DNA of 64,000 nucleotides from Sphingomonadales bacterium (GCA_016707885.1 JADJGU010000008.1:1-64000), one strand, 5' to 3'. Numbered from the stretch's first letter, positions 9,112-17,131 are shown. Notes: a model not told the origin generated them from the sequence alone. Numbers and translations are program-made.

Positions 9112-9840
9112 TTAAAGCCCCAGCACTTCAGGCATTGTGTATCGCCCGGGCTTTTGCTGCATCAGCCAGATTGCGGCCTTCATGGCGCCACGGGCAAAGA
9201 TCATCCGGTTTTCGGCACGGTGTGACAGGGCGATGCTCTCCTCATTGCCCGCCAATATCACACTATGATCGCCCGCCACCGTGCCACCGCGCAGCGATGC
9301 AAAGCCGATTGCGCCTTCCTTGCGCGCACCGGTGATGCCGTCGCGTCCACGCTCGCTATTATCCGCAAGGTCAATATAGCGTCCGGCAGCGGCTGCTTCA
9401 CCCAGCAGCAGGGCCGTGCCCGACGGGGCATCAACCTTCATCCGGTGATGCATCTCGACGATTTCGATGTCCCAGTCGGTTCCCAGCCGCGATGCGGCCT
9501 CTTTCACCAGCGCGGCGAGCATGGTGACGCCGAGCGAGGTGTTACCGGTCTGCAAAACGGCAATATCCTGCGCGGCATCGTCGATCAGCCAGTGATGCCG
9601 CTCCTCAAGCCCGGTAGTGCCTATAACAATCGGTTTCTTGGCAAAGTTGCACGCGGCCAGATTGGTTTCCAGAGCGTGCGGGCTGGAGAAATCGACCAGC
9701 ACATCGGATGCTGCAGCGAGGCCTGCGATATCGTCACCCTTGTCGACCCCGCCTGCATGTTCAAGCCCGGCTTCGTTGATGGCGTCTACCAACGCCTGAC
9801 CCATGCGGCCCTTGCTGCCAATGATACCGACTTTTGCCAT
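9112..9840 (-). CDS. dapB: 4-hydroxy-tetrahydrodipicolinate reductase
   Basis: 242 aa from the ATG at 9840; the open frame runs further upstream but homology begins at MAKVGIIGSKGRMG, the NAD(P)-binding loop. The diagnostic DapB signature EMHHRMKVDAPSGTA is intact. The enzyme catalyses the second committed step of the diaminopimelate/lysine pathway in the cytoplasm. dapE lies at 29274 in the same window but is not linked to it. The start is 28 bp from that of the divergent sirtuin gene, so the two share a promoter region. Confidence 0.95.
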   Translation of the reverse strand: MAKVGIIGSKGRMGQALVDAINEAGLEHAGGVDKGDDIAGLAAASDVLVDFSSPHALETNLAACNFAKKPIVIGTTGLEERHHWLIDDAAQDIAVLQTGNTSLGVTMLAALVKEAASRLGTDWDIEIVEMHHRMKVDAPSGTALLLGEAAAAGRYIDLADNSERGRDGITGARKEGAIGFASLRGGTVAGDHSVILAGNEESIALSHRAENRMIFARGAMKAAIWLMQQKPGRYTMPEVLGL

Positions 9841-9868
9841 AGTTGCGTGCCCTAGAATTTGCTGCTTC

Positions 9869-10588
9869 ATGGGCGAGATGACCAATATTCGCAATATCGT
9901 AATCCTCACCGGAGCAGGTGTGAGCGCCGAAAGCGGGATCGACACTTTCCGCGATGCAGGCGGGCTTTGGGAGAAACACAGGGTTGAAGATGTCGCGACG
10001 CCCGAAGCGTTCGAACGCAACCCCGATCTGGTGCACCGCTTTTACGACATGCGCCGCGCTGCGATCCAGACCAAGGAGCCTAATGACGCGCATTATGCGC
10101 TCGCCGAGCTTGACCGGCATTGGCGCGGCGATGGGCGCAATCTGTTGATCGTCACGCAGAATGTCGATGATCTGCACGAACGGGCAGGGGCCGAGCGTCT
10201 GCTCCACATGCATGGCGAGCATCTGAAGGCGCTGTGCATGGCTTGCGAAATCCGCAGCGATTGGCGCGATCCGATGCAGCATCGCCCACCTTGCCCGATT
10301 TGCGGCACTCCATCTTTACGTCCCGACGTGGTCTGGTTCGGCGAAATGCCTTATCATATGCCCGAAATCTATGCGGCAATCCGCACCGCCGACCTGTTTG
10401 TCAGCATCGGTACCTCGGGTGCAGTCTATCCGGCGGCGGGTTTTGTGCGTGACGCGAAGCAACAGGGGGCGAAGACCCTCGAACTCAATCTGGAGCCGTC
10501 ACAGGGTAGCCATTTTTTCGATGATGCGCGTTATGGCCCGGCGACAGAAATTGTGCCCGACTGGGTTGAGGAACTTCTTGATTTATAA
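9869..10588 (+). CDS. cobB: NAD-dependent protein deacylase (sirtuin, CobB type)
   Basis: 239 aa. Sirtuin motifs are complete: GAGVSAESGIDTFR (residues 15-28), TQNVD (96-100), catalytic His115 in HMHG and a zinc site of two CxxC pairs (Cys123/126 and Cys142/145). Tyr59 and Arg62 (FYDMR) correspond to the Tyr-x-x-Arg of class III sirtuins, which prefer succinyl or other acidic acyl-lysines. The start at 9869 (MGEM) was chosen because homology begins at about residue 8; ATG 9878 is possible. Longer upstream reading would overlap dapB. Confidence 0.9.
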   Translation: MGEMTNIRNIVILTGAGVSAESGIDTFRDAGGLWEKHRVEDVATPEAFERNPDLVHRFYDMRRAAIQTKEPNDAHYALAELDRHWRGDGRNLLIVTQNVDDLHERAGAERLLHMHGEHLKALCMACEIRSDWRDPMQHRPPCPICGTPSLRPDVVWFGEMPYHMPEIYAAIRTADLFVSIGTSGAVYPAAGFVRDAKQQGAKTLELNLEPSQGSHFFDDARYGPATEIVPDWVEELLDL

Positions 10589-10596
10589 CCTTAGTA

Positions 10597-10647
10597 CTGA
10601 GCCTGTCGAAGCAAGCCTTGAGGATGAGAGCCCTTCGACAGGCTCAG
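10597..10647. repeat. 15-bp inverted repeat (CTGAGCCTGTCGAAG type) between convergent genes
   Basis: CTGAGCCTGTCGAAG at 10597-10611 is matched by its exact reverse complement at 10633-10647, with a 21-bp spacer. It lies between the ends of the sirtuin gene and moeB. From general knowledge this sequence recurs between genes in sphingomonads and other proteobacteria. It could form a long hairpin and act as a bidirectional terminator or RNA-stabilising element. Confidence 0.7.
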
Positions 10648-10655
10648 GGCCACGG

Positions 10656-11414
10656 TTAGACTTCACTACAACTCCGGCAGTCGGGATCCTTGGGGAGGTT
10701 CAAGGTGCGCATCGCCGGTTTCAACCCATCGAATATGTGCAGCTTGCCCCGCGTTTCGTCGCCGAAACCGGTGAGCGCGCGAATGGCTTCCATCGCGGCA
10801 AAGCTGCCCATCAGGCCGCACATCGCGCCGAGCACGCCTTGTGTGGCGCAATCGTCGCAATCGTCGGGGTCATGTGCGTCGCCGACGAAACAGCGATAGC
10901 AGGGGGCATCCGCTTCCCAGCCGGTGAAGGTGCCAATCTGGCCGTGGAACTGGCCAATGGCGGCGCTTACCAGCGGAACGCGTGCGGCAAGGCAGAGGTC
11001 GTTAACGATCAGGCGGGTGGCAAAATTGTCGCTACCGTCGATGACGACATCAACATCTTCCAATATCTGTTTAGAAGTTTGCGCCGTAATACGCTCTTTT
11101 ATGCCATGAAAGGTTAAATCGGGATTCAGGCGCGCTACCGCTTGGGCCGCCGCATTCACTTTGGGTTGCCCGATTTGCGCTTCGCTGAAAAGCACCTGTC
11201 GCTGCAAATTGGACAGGGAAATGTCGTCGTCGTCGACTGCGCTGATTGTGCCAACGCCGGCGGCCGCCAGATACTGGATGGCCGGGCAGCCGATGCCACC
11301 CGCTCCGATCAACAGTACATGGCTTTCGAGCAATTTGCTCTGGCCGGGGCCGCCAATATCGCGTAGAACGATATGGCGGGCGTAGCGATCGAGCTGGGCG
11401 TCGCTGAGCGTCAT
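10656..11414 (-). CDS. moeB: HesA/MoeB/ThiF-family adenylyltransferase
   Basis: 252 aa. E1-like ATP site GAGGIG at 37-42, the adenylation segment around NLQRQVLF, and two zinc-binding pairs (Cys172/175 in PCYRC and Cys246/249 in DCRSC). This family adenylates the C-terminal Gly-Gly of MoaD or ThiS before sulfur transfer in molybdopterin or thiamine synthesis; which partner it serves cannot be decided here as neither is in the window. There is no rhodanese domain. Its ATG overlaps the stop of dut (ATGA), placing it last in the ubiE-to-moeB run. Confidence 0.88.
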   Translation of the reverse strand: MTLSDAQLDRYARHIVLRDIGGPGQSKLLESHVLLIGAGGIGCPAIQYLAAAGVGTISAVDDDDISLSNLQRQVLFSEAQIGQPKVNAAAQAVARLNPDLTFHGIKERITAQTSKQILEDVDVVIDGSDNFATRLIVNDLCLAARVPLVSAAIGQFHGQIGTFTGWEADAPCYRCFVGDAHDPDDCDDCATQGVLGAMCGLMGSFAAMEAIRALTGFGDETRGKLHIFDGLKPAMRTLNLPKDPDCRSCSEV

Positions 11415-11861
11415 ACGCCCGTGGAACCGAACCCGCCCGCACCACGCACGGTATCGTCCAGAGCGTCGACCTCACTCACTTTGGCCTGCGGTGCGGCAGC
11501 GACCACCAACTGGGCGATCCTGTCACCGCGTTCGAAGCTGACGTCTTCTTCACCCAGATTCGCAAGGATAACCTTCACCTCACCGCGATAGTCACAATCG
11601 ATCGTGCCAAGGCGTGTTGAGGCAGGTGATGCCGTGCTTGAGCGCGAGGCCCGAACGCGGGCGGACCTGAATTTCATAGCCGTGCGGAATGGCAAAGGCG
11701 AAACCAGTCGGCACGGCAGCACGCTTGCCCGGTTTCAGGGTGATTGCCTCGGCCGCACAGATATCCATGCCAGCCGCACCTGCGCTGGCATAAGCGGGCA
11801 GGGGAAGGCCTGCGCCATTGTTCAACCGCTTTACCCTGATTTCAACCTTGTCCGACGACAT
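11411..11861 (-). pseudogene. dut: dUTPase gene interrupted by a one-base frameshift
   Basis: The gene reads as two overlapping frames. The first, from ATG 11861 (ribosome site GGAGAAG), carries dUTPase motif 1 (AGAAGMDICA) and motif 2 (RPRSGLALKHGI), then runs CLNTPWHDRL and stops. The second carries motif 3 (GTIDCDYRGE) and the C-terminal motif 5 (RGAGGFGSTG) up to 11411. Removing one base in the AA pair at 11609-11610 (CCTTGG on the coding strand) restores TPGTIDCDYRGE, the expected continuation, giving about 149 aa. dUTPase removes dUTP from the nucleotide pool and is normally essential, so this is either a sequencing error or a real lesion. The gene overlaps coaBC upstream and moeB downstream. 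Confidence 0.85.
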
Positions 11862-13077
11862 CGGCAATCTTCTCCATCAATTTGCGGGCAATCACGTCCT
11901 TGGGCGCATCGGCCAAGCTTTCGACGCCATCCTTGGTGACGATATGCACGGCATTGTTTGCGCCACCCATGACATCGCCCGAAACGTCATTGGCCACAAT
12001 CCAGTCGCAACCCTTTTTGGCGAGTTTGGCTTGGGCATGCTCGATGACCTTCTCGGTCTCGGCCGCAAAGCCGATCAACAGGGCAGGGCGCTGTACATGC
12101 TCGCCAAGCGTCGCAAGAATATCCGGATTCTCGGCGAGTTCGAGCGGGGGAACGGCCTTGCCATCCTTCTTGATTTTCTGTCCGGCCTCGTCGGCGGCGC
12201 GCCAATCGGCAACTGCTGCCACCATGATCGCGACATCGGCGGGCAAGGCCTTTTCGACCTCAGCGAGCATTTCGCGCGCGCTTTCGACATCGATGCGAAT
12301 GACGCCCGGAGGTGTCGTCAGATGCACGGGGCCCGCGATCAGCGTCACGTCCGCGCCCATCTCAGCGGCTGCTTGCGCAATCGCAAAGCCTTGCCGCCCG
12401 GACGAACGGTTGGCGATATAGCGCACCGGATCGATCGGCTCATGCGTGGGGCCAGCGGTTACCAGCACGCGTTTGCCGAAGAGCGGGCGGTGCGCGGGGT
12501 CGGCAAAGTCGGGCTGAGCAGCCATCACAGGCGTCGCGGTCGCCAAATGGTGACTGATTTCCGCAAAGATACGCTCGATTTCGGGCAAGCGACCCGGGCC
12601 AAATTCGCCGCACGCCATTTCACCGGCGTCGGGATCCATCACATGCACACCATCTGCACGCAAGCCGGCGACATTGCGCCGCGTCGCCGGATGCTGCCAC
12701 ATGCGGACATTCATAGCGGGCACTGCCAGCACCGTTTTGTCGGTCGCCAGCAGCAAGGTGGTAGCCAGATCATCAGCAATGCCAGCCTGCATTTTCGCCA
12801 TTAAATCCGCCGTCGCAGGACAGACCACGACAAGGTCCGCCTGCCGCGAAAGCTGGATATGCCCCATTTCAGCCTCGTCCTTGAGGTCGAACAGGTCGGT
12901 ATATACCTTGTCCTCAGAAAGCGCGCCCAGTGTCAGCGGCGTCACAAATTGCGCACCGCCCTTGGTCAGCACGCAGCGCACGGCATGCCCGGCCTTGCGG
13001 ATCGTCCGCACCAGCTCGCATGCCTTATAGGCCGCGATGCCGCCGCCGACGATCAACAGGATGCGTTTTGCTGTCAA
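11842..13077 (-). CDS. coaBC: bifunctional phosphopantothenoylcysteine decarboxylase / phosphopantothenate-cysteine ligase
   Basis: 411 aa. The N-terminal CoaC half is a flavin decarboxylase domain: ILLIVGGGIAAYKA at the N-terminus, the PAMNVRMW substrate motif and the catalytic-cysteine region MACGEFGPGR. The CoaB half begins with VLVTAGPTHEPIDPVRYI and contains VANDVS. Together they make 4'-phosphopantetheine, the coenzyme A precursor. The start codon is TTG (13075-13077), only 3 bp after the ccdB stop, with no strong ribosome site of its own. Translation may therefore depend on that of the toxin gene. The C-terminus overlaps dut. Confidence 0.95.
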   Translation of the reverse strand: MTAKRILLIVGGGIAAYKACELVRTIRKAGHAVRCVLTKGGAQFVTPLTLGALSEDKVYTDLFDLKDEAEMGHIQLSRQADLVVVCPATADLMAKMQAGIADDLATTLLLATDKTVLAVPAMNVRMWQHPATRRNVAGLRADGVHVMDPDAGEMACGEFGPGRLPEIERIFAEISHHLATATPVMAAQPDFADPAHRPLFGKRVLVTAGPTHEPIDPVRYIANRSSGRQGFAIAQAAAEMGADVTLIAGPVHLTTPPGVIRIDVESAREMLAEVEKALPADVAIMVAAVADWRAADEAGQKIKKDGKAVPPLELAENPDILATLGEHVQRPALLIGFAAETEKVIEHAQAKLAKKGCDWIVANDVSGDVMGGANNAVHIVTKDGVESLADAPKDVIARKLMEKIADVVGQG

Positions 13078-13080
13078 AGA

Positions 13081-13377
13081 TCAAACACCTGTCAAAAGCA
13101 CGTCGAGTGCATTCATTATCGAACCTTGCTCATCGGCAAGAAACGCGACCGGATTGGTGAGTCGCTCTTTTGGTATGGCGAAAATCTGTTGCGTCATCAT
13201 CACAAAATCCTCGCCATTGATATCGAAAACCGGATTCAGTCGAGGCGTTACGGGCATGCCCGACACCGGGAAAAGCGGTACTACAACTCGTGTAGTTAAC
13301 ACTGCCAAAACATCGGCCTGACAATCAAGCAAATAGCCTTTGCCGCGCGCACCTGGGTAAACGTCAAAGCGGGCCAT
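13081..13377 (-). CDS. ccdB: CcdB-family toxin
   Basis: 98 aa, the usual CcdB length. Recognisable features are the N-terminal FDVYP strand, VVVPLFP, the FVMMTQQIFAIP stretch and the C-terminal NALDVLLTGV. Known family members poison DNA gyrase through the C-terminal helix. The F-plasmid protein ends WGI; this one ends TGV, an ending closer, as I recall, to chromosomal CcdB proteins such as that of Vibrio fischeri, so loss of activity should not be assumed. The start overlaps the ccdA stop (TGATG). The gene ends 3 bp before coaBC. Confidence 0.88.
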   Translation of the reverse strand: MARFDVYPGARGKGYLLDCQADVLAVLTTRVVVPLFPVSGMPVTPRLNPVFDINGEDFVMMTQQIFAIPKERLTNPVAFLADEQGSIMNALDVLLTGV

Positions 13378-13625
13378 CAGAGTTGGCGATACTCGTCATA
13401 AGGCATGCCATTTTCTTCTACCCATTTGTTCCAAGCGTGCAGAGATTCCCGATTCTCTTCCAGCCACTTGGTTTCGCGAACTTTTTTCACCTGTTCCGAA
13501 AGACCGCCTTCACATGCTTGTGAAAGATTGATGCCGAGCGCTTTGGCTTCCTCAACCAGATCTGTCGGCAAACTGACATTGGTCGGTTTTTTTTTGGGAG
13601 CCGAGAATCGTGATAGCTTATTCAT
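13377..13625 (-). CDS. ccdA: CcdA-family antitoxin
   Basis: 82 aa from ATG 13625; the longer open frame upstream is not conserved-looking. The N-terminal part (PTNVSLPTDLVEEAKALGIN) is a ribbon-helix-helix DNA-binding domain. The C-terminal part (residues 45-82, rich in Glu, Lys and Trp) is the flexible tail that wraps CcdB. Residues 10-12 (KKK) are encoded by nine consecutive A (13587-13595 on the opposite strand), a slippage-prone tract in a dosage-critical gene. An inverted repeat overlaps the start codon. Confidence 0.88.
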   Translation of the reverse strand: MNKLSRFSAPKKKPTNVSLPTDLVEEAKALGINLSQACEGGLSEQVKKVRETKWLEENRESLHAWNKWVEENGMPYDEYRQL

Positions 13626-13644
13626 GCGCAAAGCGTATGCGCAT
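13624..13644. promoter_or_regulatory. inverted repeat over the ccdA start, candidate autoregulatory operator
   Basis: ATGCGCA (13624-13630) and TGCGCAT (13638-13644) are exact reverse complements separated by 7 bp. CcdA-type ribbon-helix-helix antitoxins repress their own promoter by binding such repeats, so this is the natural candidate operator. It overlaps the first codon of ccdA. Confidence 0.5.
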
Positions 13645-13678
13645 TGTTGGTGGTGGTCAATGTGGCAAGAGCTGAACA

Positions 13679-14179
13679 CTAACTCTCAGGAACAAGATTT
13701 TGCGCTTGTTGCGGAGGCCCGAAGTAGTGACTCAATTTTCGATAAAATAGTGCGGCAAATATCCCGCAAACACTGCCAAAAAGCATTAGACTCTCGTCGC
13801 GGGACGGATCGTCTACGGCAAACGCGTAGAACAATCCGATGCCAGCCACTCCGCCAATCAGTGCATATGCCACCCAGTGACCAAAGATCGGAAATCGGAT
13901 TGTCAGTTTTTGTACAACCCAGCCAACCAGCGAAATCGGTAACCACGCGATAACAATCGCTGTTCCGATTGCGAATATAAACGAAAACACAAGTGCAAAT
14001 GCAGCCTGACCGAGCAATTCGCCGATGGAGTAACGACTGCCGTCACCCAGATCACCGGCAATCATGATGGCTACTACCAAGAGGCTGCCAAACATGCCTG
14101 AAGCTATCGCCGTGAGGAACCCTCTCCCCAATGCGCCCAGGATTGTAACCTTGGGCGGTTTTTCTGCTATTTCATCCAT
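13679..14179 (-). CDS. hypothetical membrane protein
   Basis: 166 aa from ATG 14179 (MDEIAEKPPK), inside the last codons of ubiB. I do not recognise the family. It has a short charged N-terminus, then four hydrophobic stretches (about 20-42, 58-82, 95-115 and 120-145) and a polar C-terminus. It sits between ubiB and ccdA on the same strand. The overlap with ubiB indicates co-transcription with the quinone genes, but no functional link is visible. Confidence 0.7.
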   Translation of the reverse strand: MDEIAEKPPKVTILGALGRGFLTAIASGMFGSLLVVAIMIAGDLGDGSRYSIGELLGQAAFALVFSFIFAIGTAIVIAWLPISLVGWVVQKLTIRFPIFGHWVAYALIGGVAGIGLFYAFAVDDPSRDESLMLFGSVCGIFAALFYRKLSHYFGPPQQAQNLVPES

Positions 14180-15711
14180 GCCATTGCCATCGCTCCCAGC
14201 CCGAATGCTGCTGCGGCAATGACTATATAACGCCAATGTAAACCTGATCGACGCTTTTCCCATACCAGTGCAATTTCAGGCAATGGCGGTGGAGGCGGGG
14301 CGCCGCCCTTTTTGGGCAATTGATCATCGAGCCGCTTGATAAGGTCGGGGATCAGCGCGAGCGTTTTCATGCGGTCGCGCAGACCATCGGCCAGTGCAGC
14401 TTCAGGGCCGAGTTCGCCCCGAATCCATTCGCCCACATAAGGGGCGGCGACATCCCACATGTTGATGGCGGGGTTCAGGCTGGTGGCTACGCCTTCCACC
14501 ATCACCATCGTTTTTTGCAGCAACAGCAAATGCGGCTGGGTCTGCATGTCGAAATCGCGGGTGATCGCGAACAGGCTGTCGAGCATCTGCCCGACCGACA
14601 ATTCGCTCACCGGCTTGCCGCGCGTCGGCTCACCCACGGCACGCAGCGCGGTCGCGAATTCGTCGACATTGTGATAGCTGGGCACATATTGCGCCTCGAA
14701 ATGGATTTCGGCGACGCGTCGGTAATTGCCGGTGGTCAGACCGTAAAGGATTTCGGCAAGCCACAGCCGCGCCTGCCGGTTGATCCGGCCCATGATGCCA
14801 AAATCGATCGCGACGATGCTGCCATCGGGGCGCACGAAGAGATTGCCCTGGTGCATATCGGCGTGGAAAAAGCCTTCGGAGATTGCCTGCCGCAGGAAGG
14901 TGAGCACAAGCTTTTCGGCGATTTTGCCGGTATCATGTCCGGCTGCCTTCAAGGCCTCGACGTCCGAAATCTTGATACCGTCGACCCATTCTAGCGTCAG
15001 GACACGGCCCGAGGTGCGATCCCAGTCAATCGCGGGGATATGATAGCCCTCAACCGCGGCCATCGCTTCCTTAAGCTCTGAGGCAGACGCCGCCTCCCGT
15101 CGTAGGTCGAGTTCGCGTAGCGTCCAGCGTTTGAGATTGGCGATGACGAGTTGCGGGCGCAGGCGTGCGGCTTCGCCCCCCAACGCCTCCAGATGCGCGG
15201 CCGCCCATTCATAGGTTTCGATGTCGCGCGCAAATTGCTCGCGAATGCCCGGGCGCAGCACCTTGACCGCAACCTCGCGCCCGTCGGTAGTGCGCGCGCG
15301 GTGGACCTGCGCGATCGAAGCCGCGCCGACCGGTTCAGGGTCGATATGTTCGAACAGCTCTGCAGCAGGTTTGTTGAGGCTGTGGTCGATCTCTTCGTAA
15401 ATCCGCTCAAACTTTTCGGGCGGCAGCGAATCCTGCAGCGTCAGCAAATTATGCGCCGCTTCCTCGCCCACCAGATCGGGGCGGGTGGCGAGTGTCTGCC
15501 CCAGCTTGATGGCGGCAGGGCCGATTTCGCGGAAGGCACCGGCATAATCCGGAATTCTTGGCTGGATCGTCCCCAATCGCGCAATACGGCACAGCCGCTT
15601 CACCTGCGGCGGCGTATTCCGGTCCTTTTCAATTCCGCGCAGCGCCCCATGGCGCGCCAATATGCGGCCCCATTTGAGCAGGCGGAGGATATGCGTGGTC
15701 GGGCGCGTCAT
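14167..15711 (-). CDS. ubiB: ubiquinone biosynthesis protein UbiB (ABC1/ADCK kinase-like)
   Basis: 515 aa from ATG 15711. Hallmarks of the atypical kinase family are present: KLGQ motif (69-72), alanine-rich loop ASIAQVHRA (131-139), invariant Lys150, DMHQGNLFV catalytic segment and the metal-binding IDFG. The C-terminus (YIVIAAAAFGLGAMAMAWM) is a transmembrane hairpin as in E. coli UbiB, tethering it to the inner membrane. It supports ubiquinone assembly, probably by extracting lipid intermediates rather than phosphorylating protein. It follows ubiE by 10 bp in the same operon. Confidence 0.95.
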   Translation of the reverse strand: MTRPTTHILRLLKWGRILARHGALRGIEKDRNTPPQVKRLCRIARLGTIQPRIPDYAGAFREIGPAAIKLGQTLATRPDLVGEEAAHNLLTLQDSLPPEKFERIYEEIDHSLNKPAAELFEHIDPEPVGAASIAQVHRARTTDGREVAVKVLRPGIREQFARDIETYEWAAAHLEALGGEAARLRPQLVIANLKRWTLRELDLRREAASASELKEAMAAVEGYHIPAIDWDRTSGRVLTLEWVDGIKISDVEALKAAGHDTGKIAEKLVLTFLRQAISEGFFHADMHQGNLFVRPDGSIVAIDFGIMGRINRQARLWLAEILYGLTTGNYRRVAEIHFEAQYVPSYHNVDEFATALRAVGEPTRGKPVSELSVGQMLDSLFAITRDFDMQTQPHLLLLQKTMVMVEGVATSLNPAINMWDVAAPYVGEWIRGELGPEAALADGLRDRMKTLALIPDLIKRLDDQLPKKGGAPPPPPLPEIALVWEKRRSGLHWRYIVIAAAAFGLGAMAMAWMK

Positions 15712-15721
15712 CGCTAAGGCG

Positions 15722-16453
15722 TCAAACCTTCCAGCCGCTGTGGATCGCGACCAGCCCACCCAAAATCGGTTCGACCTTGGTCTGCACAAAGCCAGCGTCG
15801 CCGATCATGCGCTGGAAAGTCGGCATGTCGGGGAATTTACGGATCGATTCGGCGAGGTAGCGATAGCTGTCTTCATCGCCGGCAATCATTTTACCCATTT
15901 TGGGCAGCAAGTGATGCGAATAGATATCATAGACTTTCGATAGCCCCGGCCATTCGACGGTCGAGAATTCGAGGCAGAAGAAGCGCCCGCCAAAACGCAA
16001 TACGCGATGCGCCTCACGCAGCGCTGCGGGGATATCGGTGACGTTCCTTATGCCAAAGGCAATTGTGTAAGCGTCGAAATGCAGGTCAGGGAAGGTCAGC
16101 TTTTCGGCATTCTGCTCGCTCCACACCAGCGTGTCGATGCCGCGTTCTACTGCGCGCTCCATGCCGACGGCGAGCATATCCGGATTGATGTCGCTGACGG
16201 TGATATTGGCCCCGGCCTTTTCCATGCGAAAGGCAATGTCGCCGGTGCCGCCCGCCATATCGAGAATATCTTCGCCCGCGCGCGGCTTCACGCGGCGGAC
16301 GAACTGGTCCTTCCACAGCCGGTGCATCCCACCCGACATGGCATCGTTCATGATGTCATATTTGCTGGCAACGCTCGAAAAGACGCCGCGCACGCGCTGG
16401 GTCTTTTCTTCGGGGCTAACCTGTTCATAGCCAAAGGAGACGGTTTCGGTCAT
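15722..16453 (-). CDS. ubiE: ubiquinone/menaquinone biosynthesis C-methyltransferase
   Basis: 243 aa from ATG 16453; upstream in-frame codons are not family-like. SAM-binding motif I is ILDMAGGTGDIAF, and the UbiE signatures YDIMNDAMSGGMHRLWK and AFGIRNVTD are intact. It performs the C-methylation of the benzoquinol ring in ubiquinone synthesis. It begins the minus-strand ubiE-ubiB run. Confidence 0.95.
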   Translation of the reverse strand: MTETVSFGYEQVSPEEKTQRVRGVFSSVASKYDIMNDAMSGGMHRLWKDQFVRRVKPRAGEDILDMAGGTGDIAFRMEKAGANITVSDINPDMLAVGMERAVERGIDTLVWSEQNAEKLTFPDLHFDAYTIAFGIRNVTDIPAALREAHRVLRFGGRFFCLEFSTVEWPGLSKVYDIYSHHLLPKMGKMIAGDEDSYRYLAESIRKFPDMPTFQRMIGDAGFVQTKVEPILGGLVAIHSGWKV

Positions 16454-16554
16454 GGAGAGCGCCCTAGCCGATAGTTGCGCGCGCCGCAAAGGGTGTTAGC
16501 TGCATTTGCCGCTACTGGTATTGCATCAGATGCAATTCTAATCGGCCGCAATCG

Positions 16555-17103
16555 CTATCTACCGCGCGCCCATATCCTGCGCGCCAACTCGATCACATTG
16601 TTCCTGAGTGCGGGCACTTGTTGCATCCGCCAGGTCTTTGACCAGTTCATGATCAATTCCATTGTGCCGCCCATGATGAAGTCGATTTCGGCGTCGGACG
16701 CATACACTCCTTCGGCCAGCAACGCCGCACGATATTGGTCACGTACGACGGTGGTGAACCGGGCCAACGCCGGATGGGCATCGGGAGTCAAAACGATTTT
16801 CGCAAATCGCGACCTGTCAGACGCGACATGTTCGACAAACCAACCCAATATTGCGACCGCTCCCCCACCCATTGAAGTTAGATGAGCTGCCAGCCCGCCC
16901 AAATTGCGTTCGATCATGAAATCAAGAAGCCCGACTTTGCTATCAAAATGGGCATAAAAGGAAGCTCTTGCCACATTCGCTTCTACACAGATCGACTGTA
17001 TCGTGATCGCATTCCAGTCTACACGCTGGATTAGTGCGAACATCGCATTCGCAAGCGCGTCGCGCGTTTTGCCAATTCGGCGGTCGGGCTGATTTCCAGA
17101 CAA
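16555..17103 (-). CDS. TetR-family transcriptional regulator
   Basis: 182 aa from a TTG start (17103) preceded by GGAG at good spacing. The N-terminal helix-turn-helix is visible (ITIQSICVEANVARASFYAH), followed by a ligand-binding helical domain with no recognised subfamily. It is divergent from the fatty-acid-hydroxylase-family gene at 17218. Two inverted repeats in the 114-bp gap are candidate operators, so local control of that gene is likely (inference). Confidence 0.85.
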   Translation of the reverse strand: MSGNQPDRRIGKTRDALANAMFALIQRVDWNAITIQSICVEANVARASFYAHFDSKVGLLDFMIERNLGGLAAHLTSMGGGAVAILGWFVEHVASDRSRFAKIVLTPDAHPALARFTTVVRDQYRAALLAEGVYASDAEIDFIMGGTMELIMNWSKTWRMQQVPALRNNVIELARRIWARGR

Positions 17104-17115
17104 AATATCTCCGTT

Positions 17116-17131
17116 TGTCCACTAGCGGACA
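17116..17131. promoter_or_regulatory. inverted repeat in TetR/desaturase divergent promoter
   Basis: TGTCC and GGACA flank a 6-bp centre immediately upstream of the tetR start. It resembles a TetR-type half-site pair. A second repeat with a TGTCT core lies 50-70 bp away. Confidence 0.4.

Noticed and set aside
9803..9868. N-terminal extension of the sirtuin and of dapB into each other
   Set aside because: Homology of both proteins begins further in (9869 and 9840). The extensions would overlap and carry no family residues.
13081..13377. Inactive CcdB because the C-terminal Trp of the F-plasmid toxin is missing
   Set aside because: Chromosomal CcdB proteins with a Thr-Gly ending are, as far as I recall, still toxic, so inactivation cannot be concluded.
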